Origin: Cokeromyces recurvatus
Lineage: Eukaryota > Mucoromycota > Mucoromycetes > Mucorales > Mucoraceae
Assembly (NCBI RefSeq): GCF_025118155.1
Contig: NW_026251399.1
Location: forward strand, 124,001 to 188,000
Direction of reading: 5' to 3'
Length of the DNA: 64,000 bases
The position numbers were made by a program, and so were the translations under genes. Positions 39,122 to 49,444 of this stretch are shown piece by piece. Below the pieces are notes generated by a model. It searched no databases. It was given only the letters and a program-made list of their open reading frames with translations, and had not been told where the DNA came from. Within the stretch, counting starts at the first letter, position 1, and every line of letters starts with the position of its first letter.

Positions 39122-39397
39122 GTTATCAAATACATATATCTTTTTTTTTTTAGATTTGAGAACCCTCTTGTCTGTTTAACAAAAAAAAAAGCAACTCATA
39201 TTTCGTATATTTTACCCTCTTCTCCTCTTCTTTGTTTTAATATATACATATAAACATATACAATAGTTATATTATAGTTCTTCTCCTAATTTTCTATAAA
39301 TATAGTTTTGATTACATAGGAAAATAAGGAATTCTTTGTTTCCTAGACATATTATGCTAACATATAAATAGCAAGAAATTTAAAGCCATTTCCCCGC

Positions 39398-39429
<32 letters not shown>

Positions 39430-39641
39430 GTTCCCAGTGTTTTTATAAGAAATTTCTTAATGGACATTTTTTTTTTTCCTCTCTTCCCGTCGGCGCACAA
39501 AAGACCGTTAAAATGGTTGTGCATAATTAATAATGGATCCTGTATAAAAGTCAGTCTAATTATTTGTGAATAACATCTTCTTCTTTTTTTCTTCTACTTT
39601 CTACAATAATAAAAAAAAAGATCATATTTTTTATTTTAATA
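39122..39641. other. Intergenic region with T run and ribokinase promoter
   Basis: T run of about 29 nt (about 39401-39429), a second T run near 39466, and TATAAAAG at 39543-39550 upstream of ribokinase. No gene seen. Confidence 0.6.
39543..39550 (+). promoter_or_regulatory. TATA box of ribokinase gene
   Basis: TATAAAAG 92 bp before the ATG at 39642, followed by a C/T-rich stretch. Confidence 0.5.
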
Positions 39642-40722
39642 ATGAGCAAGATTCTTAACTACGGTTCAGTGAATATTGATGAGTTCTTTACTGTTCCTCA
39701 TATATGTATTTCTGGAGAAACATTATCTTCAACAGAATATTTTGTTCGCGCTGGTGGAAAAGGTATATATTTATATATGAAGAGATAAAAAAATTTTTTT
39801 TTTTTTTGTATTTCTTTTTTGATAAAGTATTAAACATGCATATACTTATATAGGAGCAAATCAATCAATTGCTTTTGCAAAAGTAAGATTATCTTAATAC
39901 TGGATACTATTTCCCTTTTTTTTTAAAATAATAATAATAATAATAATAAATAATGTCAAATTTTAGGCTGGAGGACGCGTTTATCATGCTGGTAATTTTG
40001 GACATGATGCCGCATGGGTAAGATAGTCATTGTTTAATATATACGTAAGAAATGTGACCATTTATTTTTCAATATGTATAGATTAAAGAATACATGAGTG
40101 AGAATGGAGTTGACATGTCATTTGCAAGAATTAACGAAAAAGAAGTAAATATTAAAAAAAAAAAATAAGGTTTGCTTACATAATTCTATATATGTTTATA
40201 GAGAAATGGGCGCGCATTTATTCAAGTAAGTAAAGAGACAGGGGATAACTGTATTGTACTTTATCCGGGAACAAATGGTACAAATACACCCGAAGAAGCT
40301 GCAGAAGTTTTAAATTCCTTTGGTCCCGGTGACTGGCTTGTTCAACAAAATGAAATTAGTCATGGTGGTGACATCATGAAGCTAGCTGCTGAGAAGGGTC
40401 TAAATATTCTCTTTAATCCTGCACCTCTTACAAAGGGTATTTTAAAGGATTTCCCATTTGATAAAGTGACCATTCTTGTTGTAAATGAACATGAAGCAAA
40501 GGCTTTATATGAAGAGCTTGGTGGAAAGAAAGATATAAAAGGACTAGAATTAGCAGCAGAAATGTTGACTATTTTTGATTCAATGAAAGGCATTATCATT
40601 ACTTTAGGTGGCGAAGGTGTTGTTGCGAAATTTAAAGAGGAGAGTAAAGTTCATGATTTTAAAATTCCCAGTAGAAAAGTAAATGTTAAGGATACTACTG
40701 CTGCTGGAGATACTTTTGTTGT

Positions 40723-40770
<48 letters not shown>

Positions 40771-41005
40771 GGCGGAAAATAGAAAATATTTATAAATGAC
40801 TTAACATCATGATGTCTTTATAAAGGGGTACTTTTTGGCTACTCTTATTCGAACAGAAAAAGAAGAAGAAGACTACTTTAAAAGAATTGAGAATGCATTA
40901 AAAGAGGCTAATTTTGCTTCTTCTCTTGCTGTTCAACGTGAAGGTTCTATGGCTTCTGTACCCATGTTATCTGAAGTTCAAGAAGCTATGAATCAAGCAA
41001 ATTAA
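39642..41005 (+). CDS. RBK1: Ribokinase (PfkB family)
   Basis: Six exons (39642-39762, 39854-39882, 39967-40017, 40082-40144, 40202-40720, 40826-41005), 320 aa. It phosphorylates D-ribose to ribose 5-phosphate. Motifs: GSVNIDEFFTVP at the N-terminus; RAGGKGANQSIAFAKAGG (PfkB signature 1, split by two introns); ILFNPAPL; VNEHEAKALY; ITLGGEGVV; and DTTAAGDTFVG, the anion-hole/catalytic-Asp motif. Length is typical for ribokinase. The last intron starts GTAAGT and runs directly into 43 A. Several introns here are phase 0. No transport or sugar genes lie nearby. Confidence 0.94.
40727..40769 (+). repeat. A(43) homopolymer in ribokinase intron
   Basis: Begins immediately after the 5' splice-site sequence GTAAGT and occupies 43 of the 105 nt of the intron 40721-40825. 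Confidence 0.95.
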
Positions 41006-41376
41006 TAATTATAACATGAATAAAAGTACCCATTACTTGTAATAATAACTAAACTATATACTGTAAAGGAAACATGTATTATTATTCCTAGATCAATAAT
41101 CCTCCTAATAAAATTTACACGAAAGAGAAAAAAAAGAAAAAAAAACGGAGTATAAAAATTAATTTTGATGTTTTGTTTTCATATATTTTATTTTTAGGCT
41201 TATTAACACTATTCAACTTCTTTATTCACTTTTTCTTTTCCTTATTGTTTCAATTATCTCCATTCCTTTAAGATATACAATAAACTTTTTTTTTTGTGTG
41301 TGTATTCACTCCCTTTACCACGCTTCTTTTTTTCTTTTAATTTTTTCTTTATAACTCAATTATATATTATTTAAAA
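41006..41376. other. Intergenic region
   Basis: AT-rich, with a T/C-rich stretch (41200-41360) that is probably the leader and promoter of the next gene. No gene seen. Confidence 0.55.
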
Positions 41377-41820
41377 ATGATTCAACATCTTTCTTTAATA
41401 CTCACTTTAGTTTCGATTGTATTCGCTCAACAAAGTCAATTATTACCAGCAACAGCTACAGTAGCTCAACAACCTCTTTCAACTACAGAGGTATCTACAG
41501 ATGGATTTAATTCTACATCCAATAACCTAAATACACCTCAAGAAAGTTGGCTTCAAAAGAACCATAGGTATGTCTTTATTATCGTCCTTGTATTGCTATT
41601 CTTGGCCATCTTTACATGGTATATCATTAAAAGTGTTTGTGGTATGCGTAAGAGATTAGCAGCAGAAAATCAGAATCATATCATAATGACTCAAAATGCC
41701 TCTGGTGTTAGTCAATTATTCTCGGAGAAGGTCTCTGTGGTAAATGATGGATTTTATAAAATGCCTGATTATCCAGGGAACCAACAACAGCAACAACAAC
41801 AATATATGCATCGATATTAA
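41377..41820 (+). CDS. Small type I single-pass membrane protein, unknown function
   Basis: Intronless, 147 aa. Signal peptide MIQHLSLILTLVSIVFA, then a short Ser/Thr/Gln/Asn-rich extracellular part (about 45 residues with TATATVAQQPLSTTEVST and an NST sequon-like site). A strong transmembrane helix (YVFIIVLVLLFLAIFTWYII, about 65-85) is followed by a basic cytosolic start (CGMRKRLAAEN) and a cytosolic tail of about 55 residues ending in a poly-Gln tract and YMHRY. The tail contains DGFYKMPDYPG. The architecture resembles small wall-sensor or alpha-dystroglycan-like fungal proteins, but I recognise no family. A 47-nt A run begins 16 nt after the stop. Confidence 0.75.
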   Translation: MIQHLSLILTLVSIVFAQQSQLLPATATVAQQPLSTTEVSTDGFNSTSNNLNTPQESWLQKNHRYVFIIVLVLLFLAIFTWYIIKSVCGMRKRLAAENQNHIIMTQNASGVSQLFSEKVSVVNDGFYKMPDYPGNQQQQQQQYMHRY

Positions 41821-41835
41821 TAAATTTAGTTTATA

Positions 41836-41836
<1 letters not shown>

Positions 41837-41883
<47 letters not shown>
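41837..41883 (+). repeat. A(47) homopolymer, longest in the window
   Basis: Uninterrupted A run just downstream of the stop codon of the membrane-protein gene. It could be mistaken for a poly(A) tail of a processed copy, but the gene upstream has its own promoter-like leader. Confidence 0.95.
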
Positions 41884-41886
<3 letters not shown>

Positions 41887-42598
41887 CTTATTCTATTTTA
41901 AATATTAGAGGTGAACTAATTAGTACTTTATTACTACTTTTCAGCTGTTTTTGAAAAATTTTACTGATACATAATAATATTGTATAGATCCTATTTGGAT
42001 TTTTGACGCTTTTTATAATAATAATAAAAAAGGCGGGATTTTAGATATGTTCAAGAAATGCATATTACTTTTTTTCATATATGTATTTTGCTGCTTACAA
42101 AAAAAAAAAAGTTTGATAGTACTAATGATTCCATTTTATTGATGAAGAAAGTTATAAAATAGTGTTTCATAGGCTAATATTCAGTCTAACTCAGTTTAAT
42201 AGAATTAACTATTCTCTTCAGAAAGTAATTCAAAAAAAAAAGCATTATTACTCCTGTAAATTTTTTCTCAAAGAAAAAAGTTTTGATGTATTAAGGCGGT
42301 AATATATCTTCTCCTAATAAATAAATAAATAAAAGATAATTATTGTTGAAAGTTATTAGTGATAAATCAATATTTAATTATCATACTTTGATATAATGGC
42401 AGTTACATAAAGCTCTATAAAGTGACATCTAAAATTACTTGAAGAGAGATCGTTACTTGGTTCTAATGAGAAAGATAAGAACATATTCATGTAAAAAGCG
42501 AACAAAGGTAATAATCAAATAGGCTTATATAAATATAACTACAGAAAGGTAAATACAATATATGATGTAAAGAAATAAAAAAAATTTCAAAAAATGAA
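41884..42598. other. Gene-poor region left of the tRNA
   Basis: AT-rich, no open frame of note and no repeat recognised. Confidence 0.6.
42577..42594 (-). terminator. Pol III terminator of tRNA-Gln
   Basis: On the minus strand the tRNA 3' end is followed after a few bases by T(6) (42594-42589) and T(8) (42584-42577), the usual RNA polymerase III stop. Confidence 0.75.
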
Positions 42599-42670
42599 GG
42601 TCCCACCGAGACTCGAACTCGGATGTCAAGATTCAGAGTCTTACATGCTAACCAATTACATCATGGAACC
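42599..42670 (-). tRNA. tRNA-Gln, anticodon CTG
   Basis: 72 nt, no intron. On the minus strand the acceptor arms GGTTCCA / TGGGACC pair (one G-T). The D arm ATGT...GCAT has loop AATTGGTTA. The anticodon stem TAAGA/TCTTG encloses loop CTCTGAA with anticodon CTG (reads CAG). The T arm CCGAG-TTCGAGT-CTCGG is perfect and contains the B box GTTCGAGTC. The 3' CCA is not encoded, as expected in eukaryotes. It lies alone in a gene-poor stretch. Confidence 0.96.
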
Positions 42671-45600
42671 TTTCTTGGCTGACAAGTGGTATAAAAATAT
42701 AAAATTTGCACACTAAAAATTTAATCAACAGTCACGTGATATACCGGACTTGTCCGGTAATTCAATTTATTTTATTTTAATTTACCCTTCTTTAATAATT
42801 CCTTTTATATAATATCATTTTTTATTTAAGTATCATTTTTTAATATAATGGAATAAAATCAAGCTTTTACTTTGCTTTAAATTTTTATTAAGTTGTTTAA
42901 TTGTAATTTGATTAATTGAACTGAAACGACAATACAGAAGATTGTCAATTAAATATAGAAACAGTAACAGAAAGAAATATCAATACATTAACGACGACAT
43001 AAAGAACAAAAGCAATATTCAACTTACATTTATACCTTTGTCTCAGTATAAAAGTAACTAGAAGAAACATTAGCTTCACAAATAGAAAAAAAAATAAAAG
43101 AAAAGGATTCTACTGTTAAGCACCACGAACATATCATGGCTACAATTTTTTTTAATTTCCTATAATCCGGATATTAAACTATAAGTCACGTGATCTATCC
43201 AATAGAATCACGTATCTGTCTTTTAATTCTAATTTTATACTCTTTTGAAAAAATAAGAATAAAAAAAAATGGTCAAGTTATAATCTTGACATTAAGTAAT
43301 CACTTGTAAATTTTTGTATTGAATATTGTTGACTGAAGACGTCAACTGGTTAAAGAAAAGGAAAGGTACAGGCATTGAGGAGCAATTTAAGATATAATAT
43401 ATATTTAATAATAAGATATTCTTCTTTATTGCTGTTCAAGCCTTGAGTGTGACATTAGGAACAATAGAGGTAAAATCAAGCTTCAACTTACAAACGTATT
43501 ATACCAGAAAAAATTTTATATAATTTATGATGATTACAAACAGTTACGTGACTAGATAGCCACTACAAATAATAAAAACTTACTTTAGCAGATTTTTAAC
43601 GATAAAACAGACCTTCTACTGGCTTATTTCTTCACATTTGTGGTATATAAACATAGTTTATAGCCCTTCATTGGTTTTTTACATTCACTTTTAATATTTC
43701 TTTATTTGCATATATTAATAGGATACATAATAAATGCATTTTTCTTTAAAATTTGCATATTTATAATATTTATATCATTTATTTAAAAAATGATCCATTT
43801 AAGCTTTATTTATTCCTTTTTAAGGATAAATAAATACATATCAAAAAAAAAAGGGGGGGGAATACAACAGTAAGACGTATTAAGAGAATAACTTGGAATG
43901 GTCTTCTTCTGCTGTAAAATTGCTTGCTTACTGAAAAACAATAAAGTAAAACTTAATATTCAAAAAAAAAAAAACTAAACATTAAGTATATCTTATTACA
44001 TTTAGAAGGAAAAGCCCTCCATTTGTTTTTTTTTTGTTCTTTTTATTTGATGATATTCAGAGTAAAATGATTTTTTGTTTACTTGGCTGTAGAGAATAAA
44101 GAGTAATTAGAATTGCAGTTATTTTATATAATAAATGTAAATATATTTATTTACGTTGGTTATTATAGTGCAATGAATGACACTATTATTATTTACCTAT
44201 CATAAAATAAAAGACTTTGATAAATAGATCAACAAAAGTACAAGTTCTGTATAATGCTACATCTATCATTATTATGTTAACCATTTAGCCTGTATATATT
44301 ATAATTCATAAAAATAAATTCAAAGAATAACACTATAGAAAAAAGAAAAGAAAAGTATGTTTTATGTAAAAATATACATAATAATTTATAATAACATTCT
44401 CTTGTCAGAGCTTTGTTATTGTTACATTTTTGTCGGTTTATAAATGTCAATTAACCATTTCGTAATTGCAATTAATTAAATGTACAAATTAACAGTTAAA
44501 AGTTTAAAAGCATTTAAAATAAATAACGACAGACAAATATTACTCGAGAGTATTTAAAGTAGTGCAAGCTATTTTCATTAATAGTTGCCATGTTTCATTA
44601 TATTGTGGTAATTACTATTCAATTGACAAATGTGTTAATTGTCATTTGCCAACATGGTAAAATTAATTAGTTTTGCAATTTATTTATTTATTTTTTAATT
44701 TCGTTAAATTATATATATTTAAACAAAGTGTATTTTTCAAAGTTAAATTTTTACCAATGACTTTACAACTTTTTGTCTTGGTTACATAATAAAATAATAT
44801 TAGTCTTTTTTAGGTGTTATGTATTCGTAATCTTGTGTGTTTTATTTATAGAGCATAAAATCTATCCAGAGAATAAAACTCGATCAACACATTGAAAATT
44901 ATGTAATACAAATTCATCAAAAAGTGAATCTTTAAATATTGAATATTTGTCCAAATAAAATAATAATAATAATAAAAAAAAAATAGATTTAAAATCAAGA
45001 GGATTGTAGCTTTCATTTGATATAAGATTTTACTAGAAATTCCCATCTTTTAAAATAATCTTGTAAAAATCCTACTTTTACAATACTGTGTAGTCCTACT
45101 TTAACAAGTTATTTGCAGTGGACAACCACTATCCGTGCAGGACTTAGGTGTCTTTTGATCTTCTTGTTCGGCGGCACTGCGACTAAATATATCAAGTCTT
45201 TGTAAGTGTTAAGAATTCTTTAAAGGTTAATTTTTTGTCTATAACAATTACTAGGTTTGTTTACTGTATGTGTTATTTTAGTATGAAAAAGTATTATAGT
45301 TAATAAATCAGGAAAAAAAAAAAAGCTCATAATAAAAAATAACATTCAAAAAAGCCCTATGACAATCTTTACACACTGAAGATGTAACAATGTTTATTAT
45401 TTTTTATGCATTAAAAAAGTTTTATTCAACAAGTAATGAAATATATTTGTCATGATTCATTTTATGTAGACAAAAAATATCTACTGATTATAAGTTTTTA
45501 ATGAATGCTATTTGAAAACAAATTTTATATGGTAACAGATCAGAGCGTAAGTTACTTATATTAGTCTTTTATAATGTTTAAGTTAATTGCGTTCTAATCA

Positions 45601-45882
45601 TCCTTCCTTATGATGTTATATTAATCGAAATGAATATAATTATAAAAGGCTTCTTTACTTGTCATTAAGAAATTTAACATTGTATTTAATAAATCATAAT
45701 TTTACATTATTTATAAATGTGTATATTTTATAACCATCAGAAAAATGATACTTGATAGCATTTTACTACTTAGAAAACTCCGAAAAATACGTCATCTGCT
45801 TGCACTTCATATCGCTTTGGCCGCGCGTACGAGCTTGACAAAGTCACTTTTTAGGCATATATCATCAAGAGACGCGAGTACA

Positions 45883-45927
<45 letters not shown>

Positions 45928-45970
45928 AGGAGATTTTTTTTTTCTTAGATAAAATAAAGATTGAAGTACA
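42671..45970. other. 3.3 kb gene-poor region right of the tRNA, with palindromic motifs
   Basis: No coding gene accepted. It contains two AGTCACGTGAT motifs (42730-42740 and 43184-43194), a related GTTACGTGAC at 43543-43552, a long palindrome at 42742-42759, and short duplicated segments (see findings). It ends in the PRE5 promoter with T(41) at 45885-45925. Could contain remnants of an old insertion beside the tRNA gene, but no terminal repeats or coding relics are clear. Confidence 0.5.
45885..45925 (+). repeat. T(41) homopolymer in PRE5 promoter
   Basis: Uninterrupted T run ending 45 bp before the PRE5 start codon. Confidence 0.95.
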
Positions 45971-47221
45971 ATGGTAAAAGCATTTTTCTCGAACTTTTAT
46001 TGAATTTTTATCAACTAAAAGCGTTTTTTTATTTGCTTTCTTCTCCTTCTTTTTTTCTTTTTTGCTCATTAATAGTTTAGAAATCAATACGACAACGATG
46101 TTTCAACTTGGTCACCTCAAGGTCGTATACATCAAGTAGAATATGCAGTCGAAGCAGTTAAACAGGGATCAGCTGCTATCGGTTTAAGAAGTAATAAATA
46201 TGCTATTTTACTTGCCCTGAAGGTATTTTTTTTTGAAATTAATGTAAAGCTCTTTCAGAAACTTATGTATTTTTTAACCATAGCGTTCATCTGGAGAACT
46301 TGCCTCATATCAAAAAAAGTTAATTAAAATTGATGATCACATGGGTATTGGTATTGCAGGATTGACCTCAGATGCTCGTGTTTTAAGGTAAATTAGGATA
46401 ATGTTCGAATTTATATTTATTAATTTGAATTATTAGTAACTTTATGCGTTCAGAAGCCATGAAATCAAAGATGTTGTATGACAGACCATTACCTACACAA
46501 AGAATTGTTAATGCAATTGCAGATAGTATGTTTTTTTTGTAATTTTGGAAAATTTACAAGTCGCCTTAATATTGACCCCCCTTTTTTATTGTAGAGGCAC
46601 AAGTCAACACTCAACAATATGGACGTAGACCATATGGTGTTGGTCTTCTTGTCATTGGTTATGATGTAGGTGTTAACTTTTTTAAAGAGAGAAAAAAAAG
46701 GAGCTATATTTTGACATATGCAATAGGAAACTGGACCCCATCTCTTTGAATGTTCTCCTTCTGGCACTAGTTTTGAATATTATGCCATGTCCATTGGTGC
46801 AAGATCTCAATCTGCCAAGACATATCTTGAAAAATATCGTGAGGAATTTACTGATGGTATATGATTTTGTTATTATGTTGAAATAGTATCTTTCAATATT
46901 AACTATATTTATTTATTAGCTTCATTGGATGAACTTGTTCGTCATGGTCTTCAAGCACTTCGTGACACATTGCAACAAGATAAAGATCTCAATATTCACA
47001 ACACATCTCTTGGTATTGTAGGTGAGGATCATCCATTCGAGATTATTGAAGGAGAAGCACTACAGAAGTATTTAGATTTACTTGGTGAAGATAAAGGAAG
47101 AAGAAGACCGGCAGGTCCTGGTGGTGCTACTGGCTCTAATAATACTGATGATAACTCGGAACAGCATGAGCCTGCTGTTGCCGTTGGACTTGAAGCAGCA
47201 GAACCAATGGATACTGATTAA
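45971..47221 (+). CDS. PRE5: 20S proteasome alpha6 subunit (PSMA1/Pre5)
   Basis: Seven exons: 45971-45973, 46076-46222, 46284-46387, 46437-46525, 46595-46665, 46727-46856, 46920-47221; 281 aa. The first coding exon is only the ATG: ATG|GTAAAAG...TTAATAG|TTT AGA AAT, which yields [17 protein letters not shown], the exact N-terminal pattern of alpha6 subunits ([17 protein letters not shown]). Then [18 protein letters not shown] (alpha signature), [36 protein letters not shown], and [16 protein letters not shown]. The C-terminal tail is an acidic, low-complexity extension typical of alpha6. Without the micro-exon no in-frame ATG precedes the conserved start. TCCGAAA and TACGTCA lie about 180 bp upstream. 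Confidence 0.95.
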
Positions 47222-47507
47222 AATAGTTTTATTCGTTGAAAACAAAAAATATATTTACTTTTTTAAACAATAAATAAAATGTAAAAAAAAAAAAAAGAAA
47301 AAAGAACGAGGATTATAAAAAATAGCTGTAAGGAAAAGAGTGACAAACTAAGCATTAAACTTCTTCAAAAAACACTGGTAATCTATAATCCAATCAGATT
47401 ATTTTTTTGAAGAATGGAGATATAAAATCCTGGGGCCATGAAGCTTAAGGAACGAATTTTTTTCTTTTATAATTTTTATTATTTAAACCATTTGACATTA
47501 TATAAAG

Positions 47508-48014
47508 ATGGTAATGAGAAAAGATCTTGTTTTAACCTACATTTTATTTTTATTTCTTTTTTAAATATTGTTTAACTAACATATATACCTCTACATACAT
47601 ATATATATATATAGTCTACTGCTGTTATAATGGGTTTTGTTGTTGCTGGCGCAGCTACTGCTGGTCGTCTCGGTATTAAAGCATTCCAAGAATATCAAAA
47701 ATTACCAAAAAAGCCCAGACTTTCCAAGTTTTATAAAGGTGGTTTTGATCCAAAAATGAACAAAAGAGAAGCTGCATTGATTCTTGGTCTTAGGTAATAT
47801 ATATTTTTTGTTGAAAAAAAAAAATAAATAAATAAATGAAAAACTTAAATCAATTTAAAATGTGTAAAGGGAATCACAAGCAACAAAGCAAAAAATTAAA
47901 GAAGCTCATAGACGCATCATGTTACTTAATCACCCTGATCGTGGGGGTTCACCTTTCTTAGCATTAAAGATTAATGAAGCAAAAGATTTTTTGGAAACAA
48001 AAGTGAAAAAGTAA
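47508..48014 (+). CDS. PAM18: TIM23 motor J-protein Pam18/Tim14 (DNAJC19)
   Basis: Three exons (47508-47510, 47615-47793, 47870-48014), 108 aa. The first coding exon is again only the ATG (ATG|GTAATG...ATATAG|TCT ACT GCT), giving [19 protein letters not shown], which matches the animal DNAJC19 start (MASTVV...AAAGFAGR). It continues with [21 protein letters not shown] and the J domain, [30 protein letters not shown], including HPD. The N-terminal hydrophobic segment anchors it in the mitochondrial inner membrane, where it stimulates mtHsp70 during import. A start at the internal Met (MGFVVAG) is the alternative; it would lose only six residues. Confidence 0.93.
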
Positions 48015-49444
48015 CGTTTAGCCCTATAAACATATCATTCTTTCTTCCCTCCTTCCAATACAGCCAACATTGTCAGTAAATCAAACTTTGGTTATTTTTA
48101 AATCTATTATACTATCACATATATACACCTACATAAACGACTAGATTCACAGAAAATACACATAATAAATTCTTCTTCATACATGATAAGCTTTTACTTT
48201 ACAATGTGACTTGCTTTATATTCCGAAAAAAAAAGCATTTGCGAACAATTTCATTTGGATACTTAATGCCTTAAATACAAAAGCTATTGGCCTGGACAGA
48301 TTGAAAAAAAAAAAGGAATTAAACAGAGTCAAGGAAAAAAAAAGATACTACAGTATTCCTTTAGTAAGTTAATGGAGGAACATTAAAATATCCCCTTTTC
48401 TAGAGCTATGCATTCAATCCGTTCTTTAAGTAACAGTACCTTTTCTTAACAATCTCATTATTATGGATTCATTTTCTTAATGTTGAGTTAAAATTAGCTA
48501 TCGAGAATAAACATTTTCCAAGAGTTTTTTTTTTTGATATCAACTGGTGCATACCTCTAGACTCTCCTGAGCTAGTAATATCCAATTAGGCTCACATGCG
48601 TATAGGATTATTATGATGATATAATTTAATATATTAGTTGTAATTGGTATTCATTATGTAAACTACATATTGTAGCCTTATCTGCTGGATATATGAGGAA
48701 ATTTGGAGGAGTACTTCATTACTTGCGTATTACAGCAGGTATCCAGATCATAGTTTAAATTTTCTAGTCATAGTATCTCCACCTATTAGTGATTTTAAAT
48801 AGTACTATTAATAATTTGATAGTAGATCAAATACTATTTTATAGAAAATGAAAGATATTTGTCATAAAGTAGAATTGTCTTTGATCATTGTATACATCTT
48901 ATATACTTTATCTCAATACTTAATGAAAGAGACATTACTTTTATTGCTGCAGTCTAATACCTTGACTAAGTGAAATTTATTATCAGTTAACCAAAAAAGA
49001 TTCCATTTCTAATCTTTATATAAATAATAGAGTGTTTCATCTATTTACAAGCATTTAATAATTTGACGCTTGCATAAATACTAGAACGATACAAGTAATG
49101 TGACTTATTCAGCATAGTGGCTTCTTATAGCAGCAGGTATATTATAACAATCTTCGAAAGCATTCTTATGCCTTCTCCTCTTTCACCTCTACTTTTTTTT
49201 TTCAATGTTTACATATTAACACTTATTATTGTGTTCATACAAATAATCCTATTTTGTTAATAAGAAAAAAAAAATAATTTCTATATACCTTTCAACTGTT
49301 TAGGTGATCAGCTTAATTCTTATTATCTGAGTACGAATTTATTCTAAAATTTTCTCAATTTCTTCAATAATCACTATAAAATAATTTTTTCTCTTTTGTT
49401 TTATTTTATTTATTTATTTATTTTTTTTTTTCAACAAATAAAAA
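48015..49444. other. 1.4 kb intergenic region
   Basis: AT-rich; nothing recognised besides the T/C-rich leader of the next gene (49330-49440). Confidence 0.55.

Noticed and set aside
41837..41883. A(47) run as the tail of a retroposed gene copy
   Set aside because: Such runs are common throughout the window, and the preceding gene has its own leader and no target-site duplication that I can see.
44846..46087. Frames around the T(41) run upstream of PRE5
   Set aside because: They translate the homopolymer as poly-Phe or poly-Lys; the region is a promoter.
46098..46200. ATG at 46098 as PRE5 start
   Set aside because: It is out of frame with the conserved alpha-subunit sequence (reads MFQLGHLK); the spliced ATG at 45971 gives the exact conserved N-terminus.
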